Made by a program: the position numbers and the translations under genes. The notes beneath the pieces were generated by a model, which did no database searches, was not told the DNA's origin, and saw nothing but the letters and a program-made list of their open reading frames with translations. A DNA stretch of 64,000 bases from Branchinecta lynchi (Eukaryota > Arthropoda > Branchiopoda > Anostraca > Branchinectidae): positions 19,711,998 through 19,775,997 of the forward strand of contig JAKZAP010000020.1 of assembly GCA_023053575.1 (NCBI GenBank), read 5' to 3'. Each line of letters begins with the position of its first letter. Position 1 is the first letter of the stretch. Below are positions 44,668-55,199 of the stretch, piece after piece.

Positions 44668-44876
44668 AAAAGATGTTCTTAAGCGTTGTAAAAACAACAA
44701 CAAAAGAATATCGGAAAAAGGGACAAAAGATTACAGGTAGATTACAGGTTTGTTTCCTTCCCCGAAGCTGAACAAGAAGATTGACAGCCTGACGAGGACC
44801 CTTGCCAAGAAGGGTCGAAATATCGCTGATGAAAAATCAGAGCTGACGTATCCGTTGTAAACATTGTTTGAATAAA
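44668..44876 (+). mobile_element. Hammerhead-bearing retroposon, 209 bp
   Basis: Bounded by an 11-base direct repeat TGAACTTTATC (44657-44667 and 44877-44887). The 3' end ...GTAAACATTGTTTGAATAAA is the same as in the 56243 element. The first 65 or so bases copy target sequence from just upstream (AAAAGATGTTCTTAAGCG...GGGACAAAA), then GATTACAGG and the element proper with GTTTCCTTCCCC. Such chimeric 5' ends fit a template jump during target-primed reverse transcription. Confidence 0.65.
44785..44828 (+). ncRNA. Hammerhead ribozyme-like motif H4
   Basis: CAGC (44785-44788), CTGACGA, stem II with GGACCCTT against AAGGGTC, GAAA (44817-44820), TAT, C (44824) and GCTG (44825-44828). Stem I pairs CAGC with GCTG. 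All core positions are present, so it may be active. Compared with H1 both sides of stem I changed together. Confidence 0.7.
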
Positions 44877-45999
44877 TGAACTTTATCCTTTTCAATCGTA
44901 GACATCGTGACGGATGAAAACTTGGAACAATATCTTATATAATCTAGTTGGTATTATAAAGCTATCCTTAACTTTTCAGGTTTAAAATACCATAGATGAC
45001 ACTATTAATTATTACGAAACCACCTCATTGTTTTATATTAACGTTTGTACCCGATGCGTAAACAGTTAATCCTAGGTTACGGCGATAGACCATCGATACA
45101 AACTTTCATACCGTCAGATTTATAGAAATCAAATACAATCTGCACCAATTTGCAAAAATTTCTAGCCCCTCGTGAACCGATTCTTGCTTACAAGTTCCTG
45201 TCGCGTGATAGACATCAAGTTCACCGGATAAAATACTGGGTACACCAGCTAGCAAAAGTTGCAACCCCTCATCGCTGAAGATGTTTGTAGCAAAACAGCC
45301 GGTTATTATTTACAAGTCCCTTGCATGTCTTAGTATTGGGGACCAAACTGTTCTTACCATCGAAGACACCGGAAACAAATAACAGGTACACCAACTAGCA
45401 AAAGCTGCAAACCCCTTTTTGCCGAAGATGATTATGAGCTAACATTTGACTGTTCCGTACAAGTCCACTACATGTCTCAGAACCGGTATCGCCTATTTTT
45501 GGTTCAATGTATACCTTACTACTGAAGTTGGCGACCCCTTGCAACTTTCAAACTGGTATATCTCATGAACGAATTTTTGTACCAAAAGATGGATGACATA
45601 TACTTTGATCAGCTAATCAACGGCTATCGATTGCCGTCGAAAAAAACAAATTCTACCTGTCTTAGTTCAAAAGTTGACTTTTTTGCCGTAGGCCAACTTT
45701 CTAACGTCACCACTTAGAAAGGAGCAAAGTATAAGCTCTAGTTTCTTTAGCAATGAGAGAACTTTTAAAGTTTAAGAGGCGCATCTGATACCATTTCTCT
45801 ACCGGAAACCCAAGTGCAAAAAACGAATGATAAACTCGTCTGAAATCGCGAACAGACATGGATAGAAAAAATAGATGGCAGCACTTTCGGACCCGTGGGA
45901 AAAAACACTTTTTTGTTTCTGCAGATTTTTCTATTTATCACTCAAAGAAGATGTGTTGGCTGTGGGTCCGGGTAACTGCCGCATATATTTAACACTTAT

Positions 46000-46315
46000 A
46001 GATTTTAGTCGATCTTCAATTTGAAACTGGTGCCTGCCTGCTTGCGTGCTAGAACGGAGCTTTCCACTCGAAAGCAGAAACATGGTTTGATGAAGCAAAA
46101 GGTTCGCTACACAACTTCAGATAATCCTCTCTGACATGGGCTATATAACTCCACTTCACTTCGCATACCGTAGGCTCTGGCTCGAGGACAAGCAAAAACC
46201 ATCCTTATTGGCCCCAGGCAAGAGTTCTACGGAGCTTTCAAAATGTCATGTCATATTCATCAATCCGGCCTAAGGTCCACACCTTCCGTAAAAACCGCAC
46301 AGGTTAGACCCTTAC
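46000..46315. repeat. Dispersed repeat B, copy 2
   Basis: Second copy of 14030-14335, with the same landmarks and order. Begins about 170 bases after the end of repeat A. Confidence 0.8.
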
Positions 46316-46392
46316 CAGTTACTAGGAATAAAATGAAATCGAAAAAAAAAAAGGAGGACAAAATCAAAGTGTTGCTCTCGCAACACAATTAT

Positions 46393-47708
46393 AACAAGAC
46401 CAAAGGTGTCGATGGGATCCCAAAAATCTAAGATTTGATCCAGACAACTGGGTCTTGTCTTAGCCAGATCCAGTCTTCGCCAGACTCTTTGAACATTTTT
46501 ACAATTAAAATTCAGAAACAGATTAAGGCCAAATAGCTAATCACCTGAGAAAACCAAATCAGATTTGGATTCAGCATGTGTGTTTACCCCTATAAGTCAT
46601 ATCTTTTATGACGAAAACTTCCTGTCACTTCTGCCAATTTCCCGGTTCCGGCCGAACTCCAGAACACTTGTCCGGCGAAAAAAGAAAGCTCAAAGACGAA
46701 ATCAGGGTATCTTCTTTCCCCAGTAATGAACATCTAATCAACTTCAAATAGAAATTTAGCTTATAACAAATTTTCCGATTCCAGCCGGAATTCCGGTCGA
46801 ACTATATGTCCGGGTAAAATACGATTTTCACACAGGGACTCAGCATCTCTTCTTACCCCTAAATCGCTTATCTAATCAACTAGAAATAAAACTTTGACTT
46901 CCAACAGTTTTCCGGTTTTGGCCGGATTCCGGACGAACTACATGTCCGGGTAGAAACTTGTTTTCATATAAGTGTTCAGCATGTCTTCTTGCCCTAAATC
47001 GAACATCTCATCAACTCCAAATAAAACTTTTAATTTTGACAAACTTTCCGGTTTGGGCCGGATTCCGGTCGAAATACTTGTCCGTCGAGAAAATAGTTTT
47101 CACCATCTTCTTCAGCATGTCTTCCTACCCCTAAATCGAACATCTAATCAATTTCAAATAAAACTTTCACTTTCAACAAACTTTCCGGTTTGGACCGGAT
47201 TTCGGGCGAAATACTTGTCCGTCGAGAAAATAATTTTGACCATCGTCTTCAGCATGTCTTCCTACCCCTAAATCGAACATCTAATCAACTTCAAATACAA
47301 CTTTTACTTTCAACAAACTTTCCGGTTTTGCCCGGATTCCGGGCGAACTACTTGTCCGTTGACAAAATAGTTTTCACCATCGTGTTCAGCATGTCTTCTT
47401 ACCCCATAATCGACTATCACATTAGCTGTTTCAAAATATTTTGTTTGTCCCTTAATTTGAATCCCCTCCCCCACCCCTAAATGTAGAGCTACAAAGCCCA
47501 TCTACGAACTTGACTGGTCCGACGACCCAACGAACCCTCACACCAAGTTTCATCAAAATATCTCATTCCCTTCGAGAGTTATCGTGCTTACAGACGGACG
47601 GACGGACAGACGGACGGACGGACGGACGGACGGACGGACGGACGGACAGACGGACAACTTTTGCGATGTCATAGGTATCCCTCCACTTACGTTTTGGGAT
47701 CCCAAAAA
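46393..47708 (+). mobile_element. F2 element, plus strand, full length
   Basis: Starts AACAAGACCAAAGGTGTCGA, TGGGATCCCAAAAATC. Internal units mirror those of the copy at 41433, followed by CCAAGTTTCATCAAAATATC, a long GACG/GACA microsatellite (47591-47656), AACTTTTGCGATGTCATAGG, TATCCCTCCACTTACG and the final GGGATCCCAAAAAG. Best complete copy in the window. It sits 140 bases beyond the splice donor of the exon at 47849, within a presumed intron. Confidence 0.85.
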
Positions 47709-47848
47709 GCAGACTAAGCGATGTGTGTCCTTTAATAAAATCGGTTACCCGTGTGGCAAATTTTCTGTGGTAATGTGACCAGAATTTACCACACGTCTGA
47801 CCTTTCACTAACCGATTCGACTAAGAAATCCAACAGAGGTAGACTCAC

Positions 47849-48067
47849 CCTGTGAGGATGACGTTGGTCTTGTACTGCCGGCTCTGAATTTTAGCTCTCT
47901 CGTGGTTGTAATCCCTTTTGTCAAAACTATCGTCTTTCCAACTGCGCCTTGCAGGCTCGGGCGCGTTCCTTTTGGCAGGGATATCGCTGTAGGGCACAGC
48001 TATGGCGATCCTCGTCCCCGAAAGGACGGGGGATGGCTCGGGGTTGTCACAGGCATAGGCAGTCATT
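47849..48067 (-). CDS. Internal exon of an unrecognised host gene
   Basis: On the minus strand: acceptor CTCCTTTAATTTCAG|AATG at 48068/48067 and donor CTCACAGG|GTGAGTCT at 47849/47848. The 219 bases are open throughout and in phase 2-2, so the exon could be skipped or used without shifting frame. The peptide begins MTAYACDNPEPSPVLSG, contains RIAIAVPYSDIPAKRNAPEP and ends KIQSRQYKTNVILTG. The ATG comes one base after the acceptor and could be a start codon. Codon use is GC-rich, unlike the surrounding repeats. It is hydrophilic and charged, with no membrane segment. I do not recognise the family. Neighbouring exons are not seen nearby; F2 and TIR elements fill both sides. Confidence 0.6.
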
Positions 48068-48232
48068 CTGAAATTAAAGGAGTTATATCATAAGCATTCT
48101 AGCACTTGCAACGTCTAGAACCCCCCCACCCAAGACCCAAGGTGAAGCCACTGCTCGATCCGACCGCTGGGTCATCTAGCGGCGCGGGTCGGAAGCGCCC
48201 AACATGGGGAGGATGGAATCATAGTTTGATCT

Positions 48233-48480
48233 ATGCAGCGTTTACAAGTATAGGAAAACTTGAACAGAATCCGATCTTCGTGACAAGATCATGTTTACAC
48301 GCAGAGCGAAAAATATAAATTCTTCAAACCAGGAAATCTGACAAAAATAAATTCACTAGCCAACAAAAAAAAGTTTTAAGAGCATTTATGACATCAGTAC
48401 TGATGACTGCTGCTCTCAAAAGCTAGATGGAATTTTTTTAGTCTTTTTACCAGCGTCACCGACGAGATTCCTCTTCTGGT
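48233..48480. mobile_element. Partial TIR element (ATGCAGCGTTTACA end)
   Basis: Begins ATGCAGCGTTTACAAG and runs as the reverse complement of 17686-17920, including GGAAAACTTGAACAGAATCC and GATGACTGCTGCTCTCAAAA-like sequence. The other end is missing; F1 sequence begins just after. Confidence 0.65.
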
Positions 48481-48489
48481 TTCCAAGGG

Positions 48490-48835
48490 TCCATCCTCAT
48501 TCTTATTTACCAAGTCTTGCAAGTGCCATATGAGCTTCCAGCTCTTGTTTTGATTTCTTTGGTTTGTTTCCCTGAAGACTATATGAATCCAGAATAAGCC
48601 CCGCTCATTGTCAGGCCTTATGGTGGGGCCATAAAGAGTTAATGGTGTTTATATTTTTTTCTGGATTCTGGATCATCTGAATTCAGACCCCTCTCCTCTC
48701 CCCACAATTCCTGGATCCGGTCCGTTTCTGTCAATGATGTACGCCTAAATGCCTATTTAGGACTTGTCCCACCAAGTGTCATCCGGATCCCTCCCCTCTA
48801 CGAGTATCACAAGATTTCTGGTGCCCCCCTCCGTA
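48490..48835. mobile_element. F1 fragments in both orientations
   Basis: 48510-48548 is an F1 5' end on the minus strand (ACAAGAGCTGGAAGCTCATA, TGGCACTTGC). 48660-48835 is internal F1 on the plus strand (CCTGGATCCGGTCCGTTTCT, CTACGAGTATCACAAGATTT). F1 resumes near 49105 beyond the LINE fragment. Confidence 0.55.
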
Positions 48836-48839
48836 GACT

Positions 48840-49103
48840 TCGGACAAACATACAAAATAGATTAATCAATAACTTTTCTGGAACCCCAAATTTAGTCAGG
48901 GTTTTAACTACTGACATGGATGAATTTGCTTTTTTTATTAAATTTTTTGTATTCTTCTTCCAAGTTAAATCCGAAGAGAGCGTAACTCCAAGAAGGGTAA
49001 TTTGTTTAACAATTAAACCATTTTCAGGGACAGGGAAAAATTCTGGGATACTTTTTAAAAAGGAAAAACTTACAATTAATGACTTATCTGTATTTACAAC
49101 CAT
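48840..49103 (-). pseudogene. LINE reverse transcriptase fragment
   Basis: On the minus strand: MVVNTDKSLIVSF, then KQITLLGVTLSSDLTWKKNT, KNLIKKANSSMSVVKTLTKF and GVPEKLLINLFCMFVRSL. LLGVxLSxDLxWxxxxxxxxKKAxxxxxxxxxLxxxGxxxxxLxxxxxxxVRSL is the thumb-side end of CR1/Jockey-type polymerases. Only this 90-residue portion remains, so it is a relic. F1 sequence flanks it on both sides, suggesting insertion into F1. Confidence 0.8.
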
Positions 49104-50264
49104 ATCCGACCACTCCTCCCCCCCCCCCCCCCCAGCTACTGGATCCGTTCAAGACTGAAGTGGTATCTGATACGCAAGGTATTTCCAAGTATCCCGTTTC
49201 TTTAAAGCACATCTCGCACTACTTACTATTTATGTTCCAATATTCAATGCCTACGGTACTGTAAAACTTGGCTCTTTTTTAAACAAATCATCCGCGGCTT
49301 TGGCTGTTTTAAGCCTTTTCCCAAGCCCATCGACTTCTAGCAAGAACTCGGCACAATTCAGACAATCGGTTTTACGCACCAATAGCATGATACGCGAACA
49401 CTAGTCGGGAGCATAATGCGTATTAGGGGTCGGCACCGTTTCTGTTTCTGTTTCTGTTTCTGTTTTTTTACTACCATTTTCTGTTCTGTTTTTTTTTTTA
49501 AATAACAGAAAAACAGAAAACAGGTAGCCGTTTTTTTAATGCCGTTTCTGTTTCTGTTCCGTTTTTTATATGGCCGTTTTAGCCGTTTCTGTTTTTATTT
49601 TACCTGTTTTTTCCAAATTTCCGTTTTTTGTTCCGACTTATACGCGTGGCGTCCTGGCATAATCTAGCGGGTTTTATTCTCCCGGCGGATTATGCCATCT
49701 ATCGATATTTTCCGCTTTTCGGAAGGAAAGATTTTTGAGTCAAAATAGAGAGATTGCACCCTACCCGACGAAACGGATATTTTTAAACCATCATTAAAGG
49801 AAGCATATAACAACAAAATTAACATTAGGAGGTATAGGACTTTCGACTTACAGACTAAATTATCGGCCTTTGATAGGTTAATCAAAGCTGGGCCAAAGTT
49901 AATCATTCTGAGCTGGTTATTTGCTGAAAACGTTAATCTTGCTATTTCTTGTTGGTATAATAATACTTTTGCTGGAAACGTTAATCTGGCTATTTCTTTT
50001 TGGTATAACGACACTTTTGCGAAACAGAGTCTCGCATCCCAATCATCCCATTGGTCGGTTAAGACGCATTTTTTTAAATCCAACCAATAGGAAGCACGAA
50101 TCGTTTTGTACTGAAAGCTTGAAGCCTTCAAGCTCCCATTTCTGATAAGACTTTTCTACAAAGCTGTAATTATACGACTAAGAAAGAGCCACCGAACTTT
50201 TCCAATGTTCAACACTTTTCGTTAAAGATGTGCACTTTCAGGATGCTAGGAATTAATTTTTAAG

Positions 50265-51815
50265 CAAAACCGTTGTGGCGCAAATGATCATGGACCCTCG
50301 GGGGATCATGAAATGTAAAGTTTGTCAAAAGTGATTTTTCACTTTGCTGTTACGGTGCGCACCTCAAGGGAGCTAGCAGTTCTCTCTGTACTTCAAGGGA
50401 TGGTCGGATCTGGAAAGTGACAATTTGTGAACCAGGTCTTATCGAGACTCTAATGCTCCAGCCAAGTTTCGTCCTTCTAGCACATCTTTAAGTACCTTAA
50501 CTCTCGATCACCGGAATTCCGGACCCCTCCAACCTCCCCCACAGTGCACGAATCCGGACCGTTCTGTCTCTGTTTACCTAGTTCTTCTGCTTGTTCTTCC
50601 CAACAAGTTTCTTCCCGATCAGTCCACCCTAAGCGTGGCACAAGATTTCCAGTATTCCGGTCCACCCCCCCCCCCCACACATTCATGGGATCCGGTCCGT
50701 ACTTAAATGGGACACCCGAGAAACAAGGTCTATCCAACTATCAAGGTTCATTAAGATCCGATCACCCGTTCGAAAGTTACAATACCTCAAGATTCCGGAT
50801 TCCTCCTCCCTGCACCCCACGATGCCCGGATCGGGGAACTGACTATTTCCAAGTTAATTTGGTCGGGTCTTTGATTCCTGCCAAGTTTCATCGTCCTAGC
50901 CCATCTAGGAGTACCTTAACTCCGGATCACCGGAATTCCGGACCCCTCCAACCTCCCCCACAGTGCACGAATCCGGACCGTTCTGTCTCTGTTTACCTAG
51001 TTCTTCTGCTTGTTCTTCCCAACAAGTTTCTTCCCGATCAGTCCACCCTAAGCGTGGCACAAGATTTCCAGTATTCCGGTCCACCCCCCCACACACATTC
51101 ATGGGATCCGGTCCGTACTTAAATGGGACATCCGAGAAACAAGGTCTATCCAACTATCAAGGTTCATTAAGATCCGATCACCCGTTCGAAAGTTACAATA
51201 CCTCAAGATTCCGGATTCCTCCTCCCTGCACCCCACGATGCCCGGATCGGGGAACTGACTATTTCCAAGTTAATTTGGTCGGGTCTTTGATTCCTGCCAA
51301 GTTTCATCGTCCTAGCCCATCTAGGAGTACCTTAACTCCGGATCACCGGAATTCCGGAACCCCCTCCAACTTCCCACAGTGCACGAATCCTGTCCAGTTC
51401 TGTCTATGATTTACCAAGGGCTTGTGCTTGTTCTTCCCACCAAGTTTAATCGTAATCGCTAAATTTTAAGCATGTCACAAGATTTCCCCCCCCCCTCCAT
51501 TCATCGTATCCGAACCGGACTTGAAATGGAACGTCTGAGACGCGAGATCGTTCGAAATATCAAGTTTCATTAAGATCCGATCACCTGTTCCAAAGTTATA
51601 CATATACATACGTCAATATCTCGGATTCCCCCTCACACCACTCCCCCCACGGTGGTCGGATCGTCGAAGTGACTATTTCCAAGTCAGTTTGGTCAGATCC
51701 CTGATATGCCTGCCAAGTTTCATCGTCCTAGCACATCTGGAAGTATCCTCAACTCGGGAACAGTGGACGGACCGACCGAAAAGTGATCGGTATATGGCAC
51801 TTGAATGAAGCCCAT
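50265..51815 (+). mobile_element. F1 element, 5' end lost, with duplicated core
   Basis: AGCAAAACCGTTGTGGCGCA aligns with 29050 in the F1 copy at 28797. A 419-base segment (50520-50938) is repeated almost exactly at 50939-51357. It ends in TATATGGCACTTGAATGAAG and CCCATGC, a damaged 3' hairpin. The 192- and 148-codon plus-strand frames here are repeat products. Confidence 0.7.
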
Positions 51816-51819
51816 GCAA

Positions 51820-52070
51820 AACTCTGGGGCATGCTGACAGGGGTGACCATGGTTCTCACACGTAATTGTACCCCTTATTCCGCATAGGGGTATCAGTATA
51901 CAGTACTTTGGGAACTAAAACAACTTGGTATTAATTTTTTGACCTTAAAATATTTTGCTTTTAAAGGTTCCTGGTACCCTTCTGGGGAAAAGGGTTACAC
52001 ATACGTATGACTTCCATACTCACCCTACCAGCATACCCCAGCATTTGACCATGGGTATAAAAAAGGGCTT
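51820..52070. repeat. Inverted repeat of possible MITE
   Basis: CTCTGGGGCATGCTGACAGG near 51831 is loosely mirrored by ACCAGCATACCCCAGCATTT near 52026. A short CTGGGG(C/T)ATGCTG terminal inverted repeat is plausible. Class unknown. Confidence 0.4.
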
Positions 52071-52588
52071 AGTTTACTAGACAGGTGCAGAGTCTTTTTT
52101 TTCACCTTACACAATTATACTCGGCGTTCTCTCACAACCTTCTCCTGTCACGCTGTCCCCTCCTCACGCTATTCACTTTCCAACAGCCGCCTTACCGTTC
52201 CATATGGTCGCCTTACTATTATCTTATAAAACCAAAGAAGTAGGAAAAAAAAACCCAGAAATACCTGTTAAAACGGCCGTTTTTTTTGTAAAAACGGTCC
52301 GTTTCTGTTTTTCCGAAAAAAAACGGAAAAACAGAAACGGTTTTCCGTTTTTTTATCACCGTTTCTGTTTCTGTTCCGTTTTTTATTTGCTGTTTTTTAC
52401 CGTTTCTGTTTTAGCCAAAAACAGAAACGGTGCCGACCCTTAATGCGTATGGAAAACAGTGAATCGCGGCAAGTGCAATTATTAGTGAGGTGTCGTTAGC
52501 ATATTTAGTATGTAACTTCTGAAGATTGGGTCTCCGGGTTTAAAATTAATGAATGCAGTACGGAAGTAGATTGCATTGGCTGCATCAA

Positions 52589-52820
52589 CCGTTCGAAAGT
52601 TACACATAGCTAAAACTTCCGGGTTCCCACTCCCTCATCTCCCCCAGGATGGTCGGGTCGGGGGAATAAATGTTTTCAAGTAAATCTGGTCGGGCCCCTG
52701 ATAATCCTGGTATGTAGTTTGACTGTCACATCTAGAAGTACCCCGCGCTACCAGCCTGACCGACACACCAACAAATGATTGGTATATGGTAGGCTACTTG
52801 CAAAGCTGCAAGTGCCATTA
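52589..52820 (+). mobile_element. F1 3' end fragment
   Basis: CCGTTCGAAAGTTACACA, GGATGGTCGGGTCGGGG, a short GACCGACACACCAAC stretch and CTTGCAAAGCTGCAAGTGCC: the last 230 bases of an F1 copy, lying directly before the next F1 start at 52831. Confidence 0.65.
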
Positions 52821-52873
52821 CAAGTTTAGAACAAGAGCTACGAGCTCATATGGCACTTGTTACGAGTAGGCAC

Positions 52874-54560
52874 GGCTCGGTTATGTCAATGATATATCTA
52901 GTGTTTGCTAGGTGTCTTCCCACCAAGTTTCATCTCGATCCCTCCACTCATAGCGTTTTCCAATATTTCCGGTTCTCCCCTCCAGCTCCCCCCAAAAGTC
53001 ACCGGATCCGGTCCGGATTTTAAGTGGGTCGTCTGAGGCATGAGGTCTTTCCAAATATCAAGTTTCATCGAGATCCGGTCACCCGTTCAAAAGTTATAAA
53101 TACCTCAAAATTCCGGATTCCCCCTCCCTCCACTCCCCCGACAGTGCCCGAATCGGCTCGGTTATGTCAATGATGTATCTAGTGTTTGCTAGGTGTCTTC
53201 CCACCAAGTTTCATCTCGTTCCCTCCACTCATAGCGTTTCCAAAGATTTCCGGTTGCCCCCTCCAGCTCCCCCCAAAAGTCACCGGATCCGGTCCAGATT
53301 TTAAGTGGGTCGTCTGAGGTATGAGGTCTTTCCAAAAATCAAGTTCCATCGAGATCCGATCACCCGTTCAAAAGTTATAAATACCTCAAGATTCCGGATT
53401 CCCCCTCCCTCTACTCCCCCCACAGTACCCGAATCGGCTCGGTTATGTCAATGATGTATCTAGTGTTTGCTAGGTGTCTTCCCACCAAGTTTCATCTCGA
53501 TCCCTCCACTCATAGCGTTTCCCAAGATTTCCGGTTGCCCCCTCCAGCTCCCCCCAAAAGTCACCGGATCCGGTCCAGATTTTAAGTGGGTCGTCTGAGG
53601 GATGAGGTCTTTCCAAATATCAAGTTCCATCGAGATCCGATCCCCCGTTCAAAAGTTATAAATACCTCAAGATTCCGGATTCCCCCTCCCTCTACTCCCC
53701 CCACAGTGCCCGAATCGGCTCGGTTATGTCAGCGATGTATCTAGTGTTTGCTAGGTGTCTTCCCACCAAGTTTCATCTCGATCCCTCCACTCATAGCGTT
53801 TCCCAAGATTTCCGGTTGCCCCCTCCAGCTCCCCCCAAAAGTCACCGGATCCGGTCCAGATTTTAAGTGGGTCGTCTGAGGGATGAGGTCTTTCCAAATA
53901 TCAAGTTCCATCGAGATCCGATCACCCGTTCAAAAGTTATAAATACCTCAAGATTCCGGATTCCCCCTCCCTCTACTCCCCCCACAGTACCCGAATCGGC
54001 TCGGTTATGTCAATGATGTATCTAGTGTTTGCTAGGTGTCTTCCCACCAAGTTTCATCTCGATCCCTCCACTCATAGCGTTTCCCAAGATTTCCGGTTGC
54101 CCCCTACAGCTCCCCCCAAAAGTCACCGGATCCGGTCCGGATTTTAAGTAGGTCGTCTGAGGCATGAGGTCTTTCCAAATATCAAGTTCCATCGAGATCC
54201 GATCACCCGTTCAAAAGTTATAAATACCTCAAGATTCCGGATTCCCCCTCCCTCCACTCCCCCCACAGTGCCCGAATCGGCTCGGTTATGTCAACGATGT
54301 ATCTAGTGTTTGCTAGGTGTCTTCCCACCAAGTTTCATCTCGATCCCTCCACTCATAGCGTTTCCCAAGATTTCCGGTTGCCCCCTCCAGCTCCCCCCAA
54401 AAGTCACCGGATCCGGTCCGGATTTTAAGTGGGTCGTCTGAGGCATGAGGTCGTTCCATATATCAAGTTTCATCGAGATCCGATCACCCGTTCAAAAGTT
54501 AAAAATACCTCAAGATTCCGGATTCCCCCTCCCTCCACTCCCCCCACGGTGCTCGGATCG
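52874..54560 (+). repeat. Exact 281-bp tandem array, six units
   Basis: GGCTCGGTTATGTCAATGAT starts at 52874, 53155, 53436, 53717, 53998 and 54279, each exactly 281 bases apart. Units differ by a few substitutions and almost no indels. Each contains TCTAGTGTTTGCTAGGTGTC, CCACCAAGTTTCATCTCGAT, CACCGGATCCGGTCC and GATCCGATCACCCGTTCAAA. This recent, regular expansion is unlike the older, irregular units in other F1 copies. Confidence 0.95.
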
Positions 54561-54659
54561 GGAAAGTGACTATTTCCAACTTAATCATTTGGGGTCCCTG
54601 ATATGCCTGCCAAGTTTTATCATCCTAGCTTATGTGGAAGTGCCCGAACTAGCAAAACC

Positions 54660-54745
54660 TGGACAGACCGACAGACCGACAGACCGACAGACCGACAGAC
54701 CGACAGACCGACAGACCGACAGACCGACAGACCGACGGACGGACA
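54660..54745. repeat. GACAGACC microsatellite
   Basis: About ten 8-base GACAGACC units ending in GACGGACGGACAG. The corresponding position in other F1 copies holds shorter runs. Confidence 0.95.
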
Positions 54746-55199
54746 GAAATTGCGATCGCTATATGGCACTTGGCCGAAGGGCAAGTGCCATAAAAACACA
54801 AGATCAGGAAATTTATTGAACATAACCAATGGAGTACAAAATTCCCGGCAAAACGTTCTGGAACTCGCGGGATCCTTCGATATTAGCGAGATACTTCTGG
54901 ATGCATTGGCTGAGATGCACTGGCCACTGGGATACAGTGTGATAAATGTTGGTACATTAGATACTTTTGGATACACTGAGGTACTTAGAGCTACTTTTGG
55001 ATGCTTTAGAGATACTATATTACATAGATTGCGCTTTATGCAAGGGACTCGTGACAAATAAACCAGAAAGAAATGATTTGTATAAAAAGAAAAAAATTGT
55101 TGTTTATTTGTCACGGTAAACGTCACTCATATGAAGCGCTATCCATGGCGCTATCTGATTATTTGAATTTGCCATCGGGAGGGATCGCTGTTCCCAATA

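Larger units (their letters stand above)
44555..45830. repeat. Large dispersed repeat A, copy 2
   Basis: Counterpart of 11190-12360. Contains an 89-base direct duplication (AAGATGTTCTTAAGCG at 44581 and 44670) whose second copy lies inside the hammerhead element insertion at 44668-44876. Confidence 0.75.
49424..52440. mobile_element. TIR element, about 3.0 kb, with F1 nested inside
   Basis: Ends TAGGGGTCGGCACCGTTTCT and AGAAACGGTGCCGACCCT, flanked by a perfect 10-base duplication TAATGCGTAT (49414-49423 and 52441-52450). Both arms are made of many diverged GTTTCTGTTTCTG, CCGTTTTTT and AACAGAAA motifs (49435-49625 and 52205-52430). A 9-11 base duplication would fit Mutator-like transposons, but no transposase is seen. 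A 155-codon minus-strand frame (49664-50131) has an internal repeat (QKEIARLTF/QQEIARLTF) and no motif. Confidence 0.7.
52831..54795 (+). mobile_element. F1 element, complete, with 281-bp array
   Basis: Starts ACAAGAGCTACGAGCTCATA, TGGCACTTGTTACGAGTAGG. Six 281-base units follow, then GGAAAGTGACTATTTCCAAC, CCAAGTTTTATCATCCTAGC, a long GACAGACC microsatellite (54660-54745), GCGATCGCTATATGGCACTT and a perfect GGCAAGTGCCATAAAAA terminus. Length about 1.97 kb. Best F1 reference copy in the window. Confidence 0.8.

Noticed and set aside
11190..46315. Circular permutation of blocks A, B and C between two loci
   Set aside because: Block C turned out to be an independent TTAA-flanked MITE found elsewhere alone, so its changed position relative to A and B needs no rotation.
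41621..47480. Mirror-image frames reading RRENNFHHRLQHVFLPLNRT
   Set aside because: They are translations of the 125-base F2 units, present in both inverted copies, and do not form a protein.
47591..47656. GACG array as a CRISPR or coding repeat
   Set aside because: A plain microsatellite with no spacers, in a eukaryotic transposon.
49664..50131. 155-codon minus-strand frame as a transposase
   Set aside because: No catalytic or zinc-binding pattern, and its repeated QKEIARLTF segment comes from a DNA-level duplication.
50544..51409. 192- and 148-codon plus-strand frames
   Set aside because: Two copies of the same F1 core 419 bases apart. Open only because the repeat unit happens to lack stops in that frame.
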